Assembly (NCBI RefSeq): GCF_050948215.1 | Contig: NW_027489013.1 | Location: 85,496 to 149,495, forward strand | Length of the DNA: 64,000 nt | Direction: 5' to 3' | From: Halictus rubicundus | Lineage: Eukaryota > Arthropoda > Insecta > Hymenoptera > Halictidae | In this document: in pieces, positions 51,510-62,700 of the stretch | How positions within the stretch are numbered: position 1 is the first letter of the stretch | Layout of the letters: each line of letters opens with the position of its first letter | The notes under the pieces: generated by a model | What the model was told of the DNA's origin: nothing | Databases searched by the model: none | The model's input: only the letters and a program-made list of their open reading frames with translations | Position numbers and translations under genes: made by a program

Positions 51510-51664
51510 ACGTAGATCTCATTCTTATGCGATTACCAGCGGAGTGGTTGGATGTCTGCAGAACTGATGGGAGTCTACTAAGACGATCTACAAGGCATCG
51601 CGAGCGTCGCATAGAGTGGAGAATGATGAAAGACTTCCGAAGAAATGCAGCTGCTGACCGTTGA
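51510..51664 (+). pseudogene. F-box gene relic
   Basis: The frame ending in TGA at 51662-51664 reads LPAEWLDVC, then RTDGSLLRR, RHRERRIEWRM. It matches the F-box protein at 49589 around its ELPPEV and KWLNVC segments and the basic tail, but the roughly 30 residues between ELPPEV and KWLNVC are deleted. It is a third, more diverged copy. The R1 LINE reading on the other strand meets it near 51700. Confidence 0.6.
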
Positions 51665-51699
51665 ATCACAGCGGAATTGGAAGTTCTGAATCTTGTGGT

Positions 51700-52787
51700 T
51701 TCTCGGCCGTACCGGCGCCGCGCGGCATTCCAGGCACGCCGGAGCTCCGCAATGCCGGCGGACCACCAGTACGCCCTCCTGGGGGCGAACCGAATGCGGG
51801 GCATGGCGGTGTCGCACACCGCCGTCATTACCTCCCGCAGCCGCCTCGCCCCTTGCGCAGGCGTCAGCTCAGACAGGGCCGGCCCCGTCCATGTCGCCGC
51901 GGCTACCGAGGCCCCGAACGCGTCCGCGTCCAGCCGCTTCAAGGCCCATCGCGGCCGTCGGTCCCCCCGGCCCGGCCGGGAATCCCGCGTGTGGAGGGTG
52001 GGCCACACGTTCATGACGATGGGCGTATGGTCTGACGCAATCTCAATCTCCTCGGCCACCTTCCATCCCGACACCCGGCGCACGGCCGTGGGAGTCCCCC
52101 ATGTCAGGTCGATAATCGAGACCCCCTGCGGACGCACGCACGTTGGCGTGGATCCCCGGTTAATCAACCGGAGATATAGGCCGGCCGCCCAGGTTAACAC
52201 CTCGCTACCCCTAGTGGTCGTCCTGCTACTCCCCCACGATACCGCGTGGGCATTGAAGTCTCCCAGAACGAGAACCGGGAGGGCGCTGCACCGCGCGATG
52301 CAGCTGTTCAGCCCGCCCAGGAACCCCGAAATTGATCGAGGCCACAGCTCGGCGAGATGTAGATCCCCACAACCGCGATGTCCCCCCATTGCACCGCCAC
52401 GAATCCCTCGCCCCGCTCCAGAAGGGAGACCGACGGGGACCCGGGGCGGCTTCCCGCCACTATTACTACGGAGCCGCTCTCGTCCCCCACCCAGAAGGGG
52501 TGTTCGGGGACGGCGTACGGCTCCGCCGCAACTGCCAGCCCAGCCCCCCACTCGCGCACGGCTTGGACAAACAGGTCCTGTGCCGCGCGCGAGTGGTTGA
52601 GGTTCGCCTGCAGAACCGGAGTAGGATTAAAAGTACCTACTCTGACATGGGCTCTGCAGACTCCCCTCCCTGGGGAGGGGGGGGGGGGCGGGCCCCCGGC
52701 GCCGTCTGCGGCCGCTGCGCGGATGCAGCCCCAGACGCACCTTTCTCTTTCGTCGCCGCGCGGCCCCTCTTGGGAGCCAGAGCACAC
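51700..52787 (-). pseudogene. R1-clade ORF2, endonuclease domain
   Basis: AP-like endonuclease that would nick target DNA for target-primed reverse transcription. The first motif, LQANLNHSRAAQDL, reads in the frame ending at 52308 and the PY of AEPY follows. A one-base shift near 52350 moves the match to the next frame, with GDFNAHAVSWGS, a tract ending IIDLTWGT, and the catalytic SDHTPI. A post-endonuclease segment follows (about 110 residues) and then the coding match stops at about 51700, before any reverse transcriptase motif. The first in-frame codon at 52787 is GTG, so the true start is uncertain; the frame overlaps the end of ORF1, as in related elements. Confidence 0.88.
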
Positions 52788-54806
52788 GCTTTGGCCCCGA
52801 ATCTATGGCCCGATGGTCTCCCCAGGTCCGCGCAGAGCGGACACCTGGGGGCGACCTTGCAGGCCGAAGCCCGGTGCTCCGCCGCCTCGCAGCGGTAGCA
52901 CAACACGCCTCTGTCGACCGCGCTCTTACATGTCGCCCGCGTGTGCCCCGTCTCCAAGCAACGGAAGCATTGGAGGGGCCGCTCCCTCAGCGCCTGGACG
53001 CGGGCCGAGGACCAGCCGACCAGCAGCAGGCCCCCCGCCACCACTTTCTTGACGGCCGCGAGGGGGCCCTGGGCCCAACAGGAGCCCAGCGCCTGCTCCG
53101 AGGCGGGTCTGCGGATCTCGCCGACCCGGAACTCCGCCGCGGAACACCCCCCGCCGCCGCCAGCGCCGCCGCTACGACAACGGACGACACCGAGTCGTCC
53201 AGGCCCGCCACGCGCACCTCGCCGCGCTTGACCGCCTGGGAGACCTTAACCCCGGTCCCCCCAAGCGCCTCGGCGATCCTCCCGGAGAGGACCCGTGCCT
53301 TCTCCTGGCACCCCGTGCCCCTGACCTCCAGGAGGATCCCTCCGGTTGTCGACCGCCTGGGAAGCACCCCCGACTCGATCCCGATAGCCTTGAGGTCCAC
53401 CCTCACTTTTGCCCTGGCCATCACCTCCGAGTAAGTGAGCTTGCAGCTCTCGGGGATGGTGATGGCCACTGCTCCCGTTCTGGGGGTGCGTCCCAGGCCA
53501 CCGTCCCTCCCGGCGGCGGGCTTCGCCGCGCTCGCGCCGCCCTGCACTCGTGCGCCGCCCGCCGTCCTCGGCTCCCTCGCAGCCCGCAGCCGTGAAACAG
53601 CGGCAGCTGCCTCGGCCGCGGCTGCTCTCGCCGCAGCCTCCTCCGCGGCCATCTTCTTCTTGTCCTTTTTCACGGCCTTAGCCGTCACCTCCATCCACGA
53701 GGCTGGGACGACCGGTGGCGGAATGACAACGGGGGGCACCACCCTCACGTTGGACACGACCACCGGTCCAGTCCCCTTGGTGATAGACGTCGCCGGCAGA
53801 GAAGCCACCGGCGTCGCCTCGCGCGCCGACTTACCTTCCGCCCGGAGGGCCGGGGCCAACCTAGCCAGAATCGTCCTGAACCGCTCCTCCATCCGGGCCT
53901 CTAGCTCCCGGTTCCTGGCCGTTATCAGCGCGCCGACCCGGAGAACCAGGGCTTCAGAGTCCAAAACTCCCGCTCCTTCCCCCGACGACCCTATCGCCTC
54001 CGTCCCCCGCGTACGGACCCCCGCTGTCGAGGAGGCGGGGGGCGCCTCCTCTATTGGCGCATGCCCCGCCCGGCGAACGCTGTCGGTGTTCGCCGGCCGC
54101 CCGGCCTCCATTGACCGGAGCCTCGCCCGGAGGTCACCAGCCTCCTTCGCGAGGTCCGCGTTCTGTTCGCGGAGGCGGGCTACCTCCTGGCTCCCCTGCC
54201 ACGCCATCCCGGTAAAGCACCGCTGCATCAAGGTGGTGCAGTGGACCCTGGCGACTGCAGAACAATCCCGCAAGTCTTTAGCCAGGTCCCCCTTGAGGCC
54301 CTTTGAGACGGTGGAGACTCTCTCCACCATCAACATCGCCTCCTCCACCTCCCCCACCAGCTGCGCCGTCGGCATCCTCCCACCCATCCTGATGAGGTCA
54401 TCGACCCTCCTCGTCTGACTCCTCTCGGCGCGGCCGCCGAGGGCCAGGTCCATGATGGGCGTCCCCGACGTGCCCTCCCCGGGGTCCGCCTGCGGCACCG
54501 ACCCGCCACGGGTGTGCTGCCCCCCCCCTCTAACCGGGCACGCTTGGGGACAGAGACCCCAGATGTCGCGCCCCGCTTCTCCGCGCCCACGCGCGTCGTG
54601 ATGGAACCGACGGAGCTCGAGATGGAGATGATTGTTTCACCCCCATCCGAGTCCTCGTCCGCGATGACCGCGGCCGCGTCCTCCCCGGCAGTAACCACTG
54701 CCATCTCCTCCCCGGCAGTGACCACTGCCGTCTCTTCCCCCGCCGTCGCTGCTGCCGTATCGGCAGCCTCCCCCACAACATCAAGGTTTTTATTCTTAGA
54801 TTCCAT
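52637..54806 (-). pseudogene. R1-clade ORF1 (gag-like RNA-binding protein)
   Basis: The likely start is the ATG at 54804-54806 (MESKNKN). An acidic alanine-rich N-terminus with three near-repeats of AGEE(T/M)AVVT follows. The frame shifts near 54525 in a run of 8 C (+ strand), continues to about 53040, and shifts again. The C-terminus has CCHC knuckles: CFRCLETGHTRATC, CYRCEAAEHRASAC, and a third with longer spacing, CPLCADLGRPSGHRFGAKAC. These bind element RNA in the ribonucleoprotein. A coiled-coil-like stretch (VARLREQNADLAKEAGDLRARL) lies in the middle. Long frames on the opposite strand here are GC-rich shadows. Confidence 0.85.
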
Positions 54807-55407
54807 GTCTGGTCCCACGAGATTGGTAGGAAAAAACACGTCCGCCCGGGTAGAGCCTCCTTGCCCGGGTAAGGCTAATTTCAACTGGAGTTCGCCAGGT
54901 ATCCAGACGTTGGTGCGCTAGTGGCTGATGTACCCCACCAGCCGCGCCCTGTAGCCAGGGCGTACCATCTCACCGCGCACCTAAGCTTAGGGCATTAGGG
55001 ATATTTTATAGAGGTTATCATCCTCGCGGCCCGGCCGATTAAGGCAAGACCACCGTTCCGGTAAAACATGACCACCGGTTTACGGCATGGGACCCTACGG
55101 CGACCTCCCCGGTCGTTATCGCAGGACCCATTGGTCCGCGGTTTTCATCCCTCCGTGTGAGCCTTACCGGCAAGGGAGGCCCTGCCAGGATCCGAAGATC
55201 CCGCCGGCATCGCCTCACACATCATTGGGACTACTTCCCGCGGAATACCCCTTGCTCCGTTAGCAACACACAACTATGTGTGTTCCCAGGGACCACCACG
55301 AGGAGATGGAGCGTAGAGGGTTTTAGGAATATGACCACCACCACTGTGGCATACCTAGTAGTAGATCCGAGTCACCACTACTAAGCCCATATCCCCTCGG
55401 TCCCCCC
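54807..55407 (-). other. R1-clade LINE 5' leader
   Basis: About 600 bp, GC-rich and without a convincing gene. It would hold the internal promoter of the element. At its outer end it reads GGGGGGACCGAGGGGATATG on the minus strand, directly beside the satellite. I looked for an HDV-like self-cleaving fold at this end and could not make one convincing by eye. Confidence 0.6.
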
Positions 55408-57883
55408 ATCCTATCCTCTATCCTATCCTATCCTCTATCCTATCCTATCCTCTATCCTATCCTATCCTCTATCCTATCCTATCCTCAATCCTATCCTATC
55501 TTCCATACTATCCTATCCTTTAACGTATCCTATCCTCTATCCTATCCTATCCTTAATCCTATCCTATCCTCCATGCTATCCTATCCACTATCCTATGCTC
55601 TATCCTATCGTATCCTGTATCCTATCCCATCATCTGCCCTATATTATACTCTATCCTATCATATCCTCTATCCTATCCTATCGTCAATCCTATCCTATCC
55701 TCTATGCTATCCTATCCTCTATCCTATCCTGTATCCTATCGTATCCACTATCCTATCCCATCATCTGCCCTATCCAATACTCTATCCTATCATATCCTCT
55801 ATCCTATCCTATCCACTATCCTATAATATCCTCTATCCTATCCTATCCTCTACCCTATCCTATCCTCTATAATATCGTTTCCTCTATCCTATACTATCCT
55901 CTATCCCATAATATCATCTATCCTATGCTATCCTCTACCCTATCATATCCTCTGCCCTACCCTATCCTGTATCCTATCCTCAATCCTATCCTATCCTCAA
56001 TCCTATCCTATCCACTATCTTATAATATCATCTATCCTATGCTATCCTCTACCCTATCCTACCCTATATCCTATCCTATACTCTATCCTATCCTCTATCC
56101 TATCCTATCGTCAATCCTATCCTATCCTCTATCCTATCCTATCCTCTATCCTATCCTATCCTCTATCCTATCCTATCCTCCATCCTATCGTATCCTCTAT
56201 CCTATCCAATCCTCTATCCTATCCTCTATCTTATCCTCTATCCTATCCTATCCTCTATCCTATCCTATCCTCAATCCTATCCTATCTTCCATACTATCCT
56301 ATCCTTTAACGTATCCTATCCTCTATCCTATCCTATCCTTAATCCTATCCTATCCTCCATGCTATCCTATCCACTATCCTATGCTCTATCCTATCGTATC
56401 CTGTATCCTATCCCATCATCTGCCCTATATTATACTCTATCCTATCATATCCTCTATCCTATCCTATCGTCAATCCTATCCTATCCTCTATGCTATCCTA
56501 TCCTCTATCCTATCCTGTATCCTATCGTATCCACTATCCTATCCCATCATCTGCCCTATCCAATACTCTATCCTATCATATCCTCTATCCTATCCTATCC
56601 ACTATCCTATAATATCCTCTATCCTATCCTATCCTCTACCCTATCCTATCCTCTATAATATCGTTTCCTCTATCCTATACTATCCTCTATCCCATAATAT
56701 CATCTATCCTATGCTATCCTCTACCCTATCATATCCTCTGCCCTACCCTATCCTGTATCCTATCCTCAATCCTATCCTATCCTCAATCCTATCCTATCCA
56801 CTATCTTACAATATCATCTATCCTATGCTATCCTCTACCCTATCCTACCCTATATCCTATCCTATACTCTATCCTATCCTCTATCCTATCCTATCGTCAA
56901 TCCTATCCTATCCTCTATCCTATCCTATCCTCTATCCTATCCTATCCTCTATCCTATCCTATCCTCTATCCTATCCTATCCTCCATCCTATCGTATCCTC
57001 TATCCTATCCAATCCTCTATCCTATCCTCTATCTTATCCTCTATCCTATCCTATCCTCTATAATATCGTTTCCTCTGTCCTATCCTGTCCTCTATCCTAT
57101 AATATCATCTATCCTATCCTATTCTCTATCCTATCCTATCCTATCCTCTATCGTATCCTATACTGTATCCTATCCAATCCTATATCCTATTCTCTATCCT
57201 ATCCTATCCCCGATCCTATCCTCTATCCTACCGTTTCCGCTATGCTATCCTATCCTCTATAATATCGTATCCTCTTCCCTATCCATCCTCTATCCTACAA
57301 TATTATCTATCGTATCCTATCCTCTATCCTACCCAATCCCCTATCCTATCCTCTATCCTATCCTATCCTCTATCGTCTCCTATCCTCTATCCTATCCTAT
57401 TCTCTATCCTATCCTCTATCCTATAGTATCCTCTATCCTATCCAATCCTCTATCCTATCCTATCCTCTATCCTATCCTATCCTCTATCCTATCCTATCCT
57501 CTATCCTATCCTATCATCTATCCTATCCTATCCTCTATCCTATCCTATCCTCTATCATATCCTATCCCCTTTCCTATAATGTCATCTATCCTATCCTATT
57601 CTCTATCCTATCCTATGCTCTATCCTATCCTATCCTCTGTCGTCTCCTATCCTCTATCCTATCCAATCCCCTATGCTATCCTCTATCCTATCCTATCCTC
57701 TATCGTATCCTATCCTCTATCCTATCCAATCCTCTATCGTGTCCTCTATCCCGTCCTATTCTCTATCCTATACAATCCCCTATCCTATCCTCCATCCTAT
57801 CGTATCCTCTATCATATCCTATCCTCTATCCAATAATATCATGTACCCTATCCTATTCCCTATCCTATCCTATTCTCTATCCT
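55408..57883 (+). repeat. TATCC satellite, domain IV
   Basis: Same 17-bp unit and same strand polarity as to the left of the island, so the island interrupts a uniformly oriented array. The variants CATCATCTGCCC, CTATAATATC and ACCCTATATCC are typical here. It ends at CTATCC followed by a T run, where AT-rich unique DNA starts. No gene is seen. Confidence 0.95.
55440..57050 (+). repeat. 786-bp tandem duplication in satellite
   Basis: CTCAATCCTATCC with TTCCATACTATCC and TTTAACGTATCC at 55484 recurs at 56270, and the following variant marks recur in the same order at 786 bp. At the right end the offset becomes 803 bp, one 17-bp unit more in the second copy. Confidence 0.88.
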
Positions 57884-59771
57884 TTTTTTAAGGTCATTTG
57901 TCTCTATTTGTTTCAATTAAATGCCAAAAAGTTACATAAATTCATATTGTTAAAATCTATCTGTCTATTATGCTAATATCTTCTATTTGAAATCTCGTTC
58001 GCTTGTTCTATACTTTTCTAAATCTTAATCTTAATCTTAATTCTATTTATTCGCTTCGATTTTTATCTATTATTATCGCTTATTTTTATACTCTTGGAGT
58101 CTAAGTCTAATTCTAAATCTATACCTATTCCTTATGTACATCTAAAGCTAAACTACTTATTTGTATTATCGCTTGTCTTTTAATTTAGTTTAATTTGATT
58201 ATCTATACTTATATTTGTATTTATATTTATATTTCTACTTGTACTTAGATCTACTTTTAAATTCGCACGCATTTACTTTTAACTTTTCACGCAAACATTT
58301 ATTATAATACGCCCGCTATTTATTTTTAATCTACTCCTGTCTAAAAGTAATTTTTTCTCTCTTTTTTGACTTTTTCTATCCTATCTAAGAATTTGTTATT
58401 CGCTACCTAACGTTATCTTATTATCTAGCCTATGCTAAGGTGTGACAAAATTCCACGTCTAAAAATTATTTCTCGCTATTATTATTAAGTTTTATCTCTC
58501 GCTTTTCTGCGACTCTACGCCGTGCTATATACCGGGTACAATACTTTAAGAACGAGGGCTCCCTAAAAAACTCGCAGAGAACACCTCCCACGTCCCTTTT
58601 GGCGTATCCGCCAAGAGGGAAGTACGTATTTTTCCCTAATCAACCTCTCTTTTTTATGTCTTCTTTGTATAGTCTACCGGGTTTCTGGTCGCCGGCCTAT
58701 TCTGTGTTTTCGCGAGAAAAGTCTCCTTCTCCTCGTAAAAGCCGGTTTTTGGCGAAAAAATGCGAATTCGCGGATTTTTTTGCACCACGGGGTTTCTTCC
58801 AACCCCACCCCACCCTACTTTTCCGAAATTTAATTTAGAAGGGCTACACGTGCTTGCTTTTTCCAAAAATGTTCGAAAACTTTTCGCCACCCGGTATAGT
58901 CTAAAAATCTACTTTATCCGATTTGGCCGTTCTTGGGCTCGTTTTAAAGGTCTCGAGGCCCTCACCAACTTTCACTTATCTCTTTTTTTTCCTATCTCTA
59001 TACCCAGGCTTTTTGTCGACCGTATCTCGAAAAGGGAGGGGTGAATCGAAAAATTGTTCCCACCCGGGAGAATTATCTCCCAATTTCCCCTATTCTGCTA
59101 GTCCTTCCTTATAAAGCCCGGATATAAATTTTCATTCAGATCGGAGAAAATTCAGGAATCCGTTACGCGAATCACATGCCTAACCCTTTTTATATAGGGT
59201 GAACACTTTCCTACCTTCTCGTTGGTGTTTGGCCTGGTGTTCGTACCGACCCCTCGCGACGTATCCTTTGTTTTCTCAGAGTTCTCACACACTTTTCGCG
59301 GATTCAAAATTTTTGTAAAAAGTCCAAAAATCGGTCACTCAATTATTTAATCGAACAATTAATTAATTAATTAAGCAAAACTACACAGCCCGTTCAACTT
59401 TAATTTAGTCCAATTCAAAGTGTTAATTGATCTTTTTCACTTCTTTTTTTTTCACTTTTATATGCAACTGTTCCTTTATTTCGGTTCTTTTTACATTTGT
59501 TTTATCAAAAAGTGTCTAGTAAGTCTATTATACTCCTAATTTTCCCTTATTTCCGTTAGATTTTAACGAACTCTACCGAATCTCGTTTATCCTACGGATT
59601 GATCGCGTTTTTACCACTTTAAAGTTCCTCGTACTCCATAATCGCACGTTAAAACTTTCTTTTTCTCTCCCTATGCTAGTTTTAATCTCAAAAACTTCGC
59701 GCATTCAGACTGAAATTACTGAAACTTTTGACTCTTAGCACCTTACTCCTTGGTAGTTCACTTTGCTCTGC
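57884..59771. other. AT-rich non-satellite stretch, no gene recognised
   Basis: 1.9 kb without satellite. 57884-58540 is very AT-rich with short simple repeats (CTTAAT, TATTTATATT). 58540-59330 is more balanced and contains hairpins at 58594-58619 (CCCTTTTGGCG, loop TATC, CGCCAAGAGGG) and 59066-59081 (GGGAGA, ATTA, TCTCCC). 59330-59771 is again AT-rich. Short frames (up to 94 codons) show no family I know. The satellite resumes at 59772. Confidence 0.6.
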
Positions 59772-62700
59772 ATCCTATTCTCTATCCTATCCTATCCTCT
59801 ATCCTATCCTATACTCCACCCTATCCTTTCCGCTATCCTGCCTTATCATCTATCCTATCCTATCCTCCATCCTATCCTATCCTCTATCCTATAATATCAT
59901 CTGTCCTATTATATTTTCTATCCTATCCTATATTCTATCCTATCCTATCCTCAATTCTTTCCTATCCTCTATCATCTGCTCTATCCTCTCCTATCCTCAA
60001 TCCTATATCCTATCCTCTATCCTACCCTATCCTCTATCCTATCCTATCCTCTATCCTATCCTCTATCCCATCCTATCTTCAATCCTATGCTATCCTCAAT
60101 TCTATAATATACTCCATCCTATCCTATCCGCTATCCTATCCTATTCTCTATCCTATAATATCCTCTATCCTATCCTTTATCCTATCCTCTATTGTCTCCT
60201 ATGCTCTATCGTCTCCAATCCTCTATCCTATCCTCTATCCTATAGTATCCTCTATCCTATCCAATCCTCTATCCTATCCTATCCTCTATCGTATCCTATC
60301 CTCTATCCTATCCTATTCTCTATCCTATCCTCTATCGTACCGTATCCTCTATCCTATCCAATCCTCTATCCTATCCTCTATGCTATCCTATCCTCTATCC
60401 TATCCTATCCTCTATCCTATCCTATCCTCTATCCTAACCTATCCTCTATCCTAACCTATCCTCTATCGTATCCTATCTTGTATCCGATCCAATCCCCTAT
60501 CCTATCCTCTATCCTATCCTATTCTCTATCCTATCCTCTATCGTATCCTATCCTCTATCCTATCATATCCTCTATCGTATCCTATCTTGTATCCGATCCA
60601 ATCCCCTATCCTATCCTCTATCCTATCCTATTCTCTATCCTATCCTCTATCGTATCGTATCCTCTATCCTATCCAATCCTCTATCCTATCCTCTATGATA
60701 TCCTATCCTCTATCCTATCCTATCCTCTATCCTATCCTATCCTCTATCCTATCCTATCCTCTATCGTATCCTATCTTGTATCCGATCCAATCCCCTATCC
60801 TATCCTCTATCCTATCCTATTCTCTATCCTATCCTCTATCGTATCGTATCCTCTATCCTATCCGATCCTCTATCCTATCCTATCCTCTATAATATCGTAT
60901 CCTCTATCATATCCTATCATCTATCCTATCCCATCCTCTATCCTATCCTCTATCCTATCCTATCCTCTATCCTATCCTATCCTCTATCCTATCCTATCCT
61001 CTATCCTATCCTATCCTCTATCCTATCCTATCCTCTATCCTATCCTATCCTCTATCCTATCCTATCCTCTATCGTCTCCTGTCCTATATCCTACCCAATC
61101 CCCTATCCTATCCTCTAACCTATCCTATCCGATCCTCCATCCTATCCTATTCTCTATAATATCGTATCCTCTATCATATCCTGTCCTCTTTCCTATAACA
61201 TCATCTACCCTATCCGAATCTCTTTCCTCTCTTATCCTCTTTCCTATCCTATCCTCAATCCTATCCTATCCTGTATCCTATCCAATCCCCTATCCTATCC
61301 TCTATCCTATCCTATTCTCTGTGCTATCCTCTATCCTATCCTATCCTCTATCCTATCCCATTCTCAATCCTATCCTATCCTCTTTCCTATCCTATCCTCT
61401 ATCCTATCCTATCCTCTATCCTATCCTATCCTCTATCCTCTCCTATCCTCTTTCCTATCCTATAGTCTATTATATCCTATCCTCTATCCTATCCTATCTT
61501 CTATCGTCTCCTGTCCTCTATCCTACCCAATCCCCTATCCTATACTCTATATTATCCTATCCGATCTTCTATCCTATCCTATCCTCTATCCTATCCTATC
61601 CTATCCTCTATCCTATCCTATCCTATCCTCTATCCTATCCTATCCTATCCTCTATCCTATCCTATCCTCTATCCTATCCTACCCTCTATCCTATCCTATC
61701 CTCTATCCTATCCTATCCTCTATCCTATCCTATCCCCTATCCTATCCTCTATCCTATCCTATCCGATCCTCCATCCTATCCTATTCTCTATAATATCGTA
61801 TCCTCTATCATATCCTATCCTCTCTCCAATCCTATCCTCAATCCTCTATCCTCTATCCTATCCTATCGTCTATTATATCGTATCCTCTTTCCTATAATAC
61901 CATCTATCCCATCCTATTCTATATCGTCTCCTAGCCTGTATCCTATCCAATCTCCTATCCTATCCTCTATCCTATCCTATTGTCTGTGCTATCCTCTATC
62001 CTATCCTATCCTCTATCCTATCCCATTCTCTATCCTATCCTATCGTCTTTCCTATCCTATTCTATATCCTATCCTATCCTTTATCCTATCCTGTCCTCTA
62101 TCCTGCAATATCATCTATCCTATCCTATCCTATCCTCATCCGTCTCCTATCCTGTATCCGATTCAATCCCCTATCCTATCCTCTATCCTATCCTATTCTC
62201 TATCCTATCCTCTATCCTATCCAATCCTCTATCCTATCCTCTATCATATCCTCTATCCTATCCAATCCGCTATCCTATCCTATCCTCTATCCTATGCTGT
62301 CCTCTATCCTGCAATATCATCTATCCTATCCTATCCTCTATCCTATCCTCTATCCTATCTAATCCCCTATCCTCTATCCTATCCTATCACCTATCTTATC
62401 ATATCCTCTATCCTATCCTATCCCCTATCCCTTTATATCCTTTATCCTTTCCTATCCTCTATCCTATCCTATCCTATCCTCTATCCTAACCTACCTTCTA
62501 TCGTCTCCTGTCCTCTTTCCTATTCAATCCCCTATCCTATCCTCTATCGTCTCCTATCCTCTATCCTATCCAATCCCCTATCCTGTCCTCTAACCTATCC
62601 TGCCCTCTATCCTATCCTACCCTCTATCCTACCCTATCCTCTATCCCATCCTATCCTCTATCCTATCCTATCCTCTATAATATCGTATCCTCAATCATAT

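Larger units (their letters stand above)
51700..55407 (-). mobile_element. R1-clade LINE, 3' truncated
   Basis: GC-rich non-LTR retrotransposon on the minus strand: 5' leader (55407-54807), ORF1 gag with zinc knuckles, then the start of ORF2 (endonuclease). Reverse transcriptase, the RNase/zinc C-terminus and the 3' end are missing; the sequence switches to the F-box relic near 51700. The 5' end adjoins the satellite at 55407/55408. The reading frames are broken by at least three frameshifts. Confidence 0.88.

Noticed and set aside
51677..52600. Long plus-strand frames opposite the R1 LINE (also 53435-54418 and 52378-53052)
   Set aside because: GC-rich antisense shadows of ORF1 and ORF2, rich in proline, arginine and alanine, without known motifs.
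55260..55407. HDV-like ribozyme at the 5' end of the R1-clade LINE
   Set aside because: I could not pair the first G-rich strand with a proper partner to form the nested double pseudoknot; a structure search would be needed.
58599..59044. Small frames in the AT-rich stretch
   Set aside because: All are under 100 codons with no recognisable domain and overlap on both strands.
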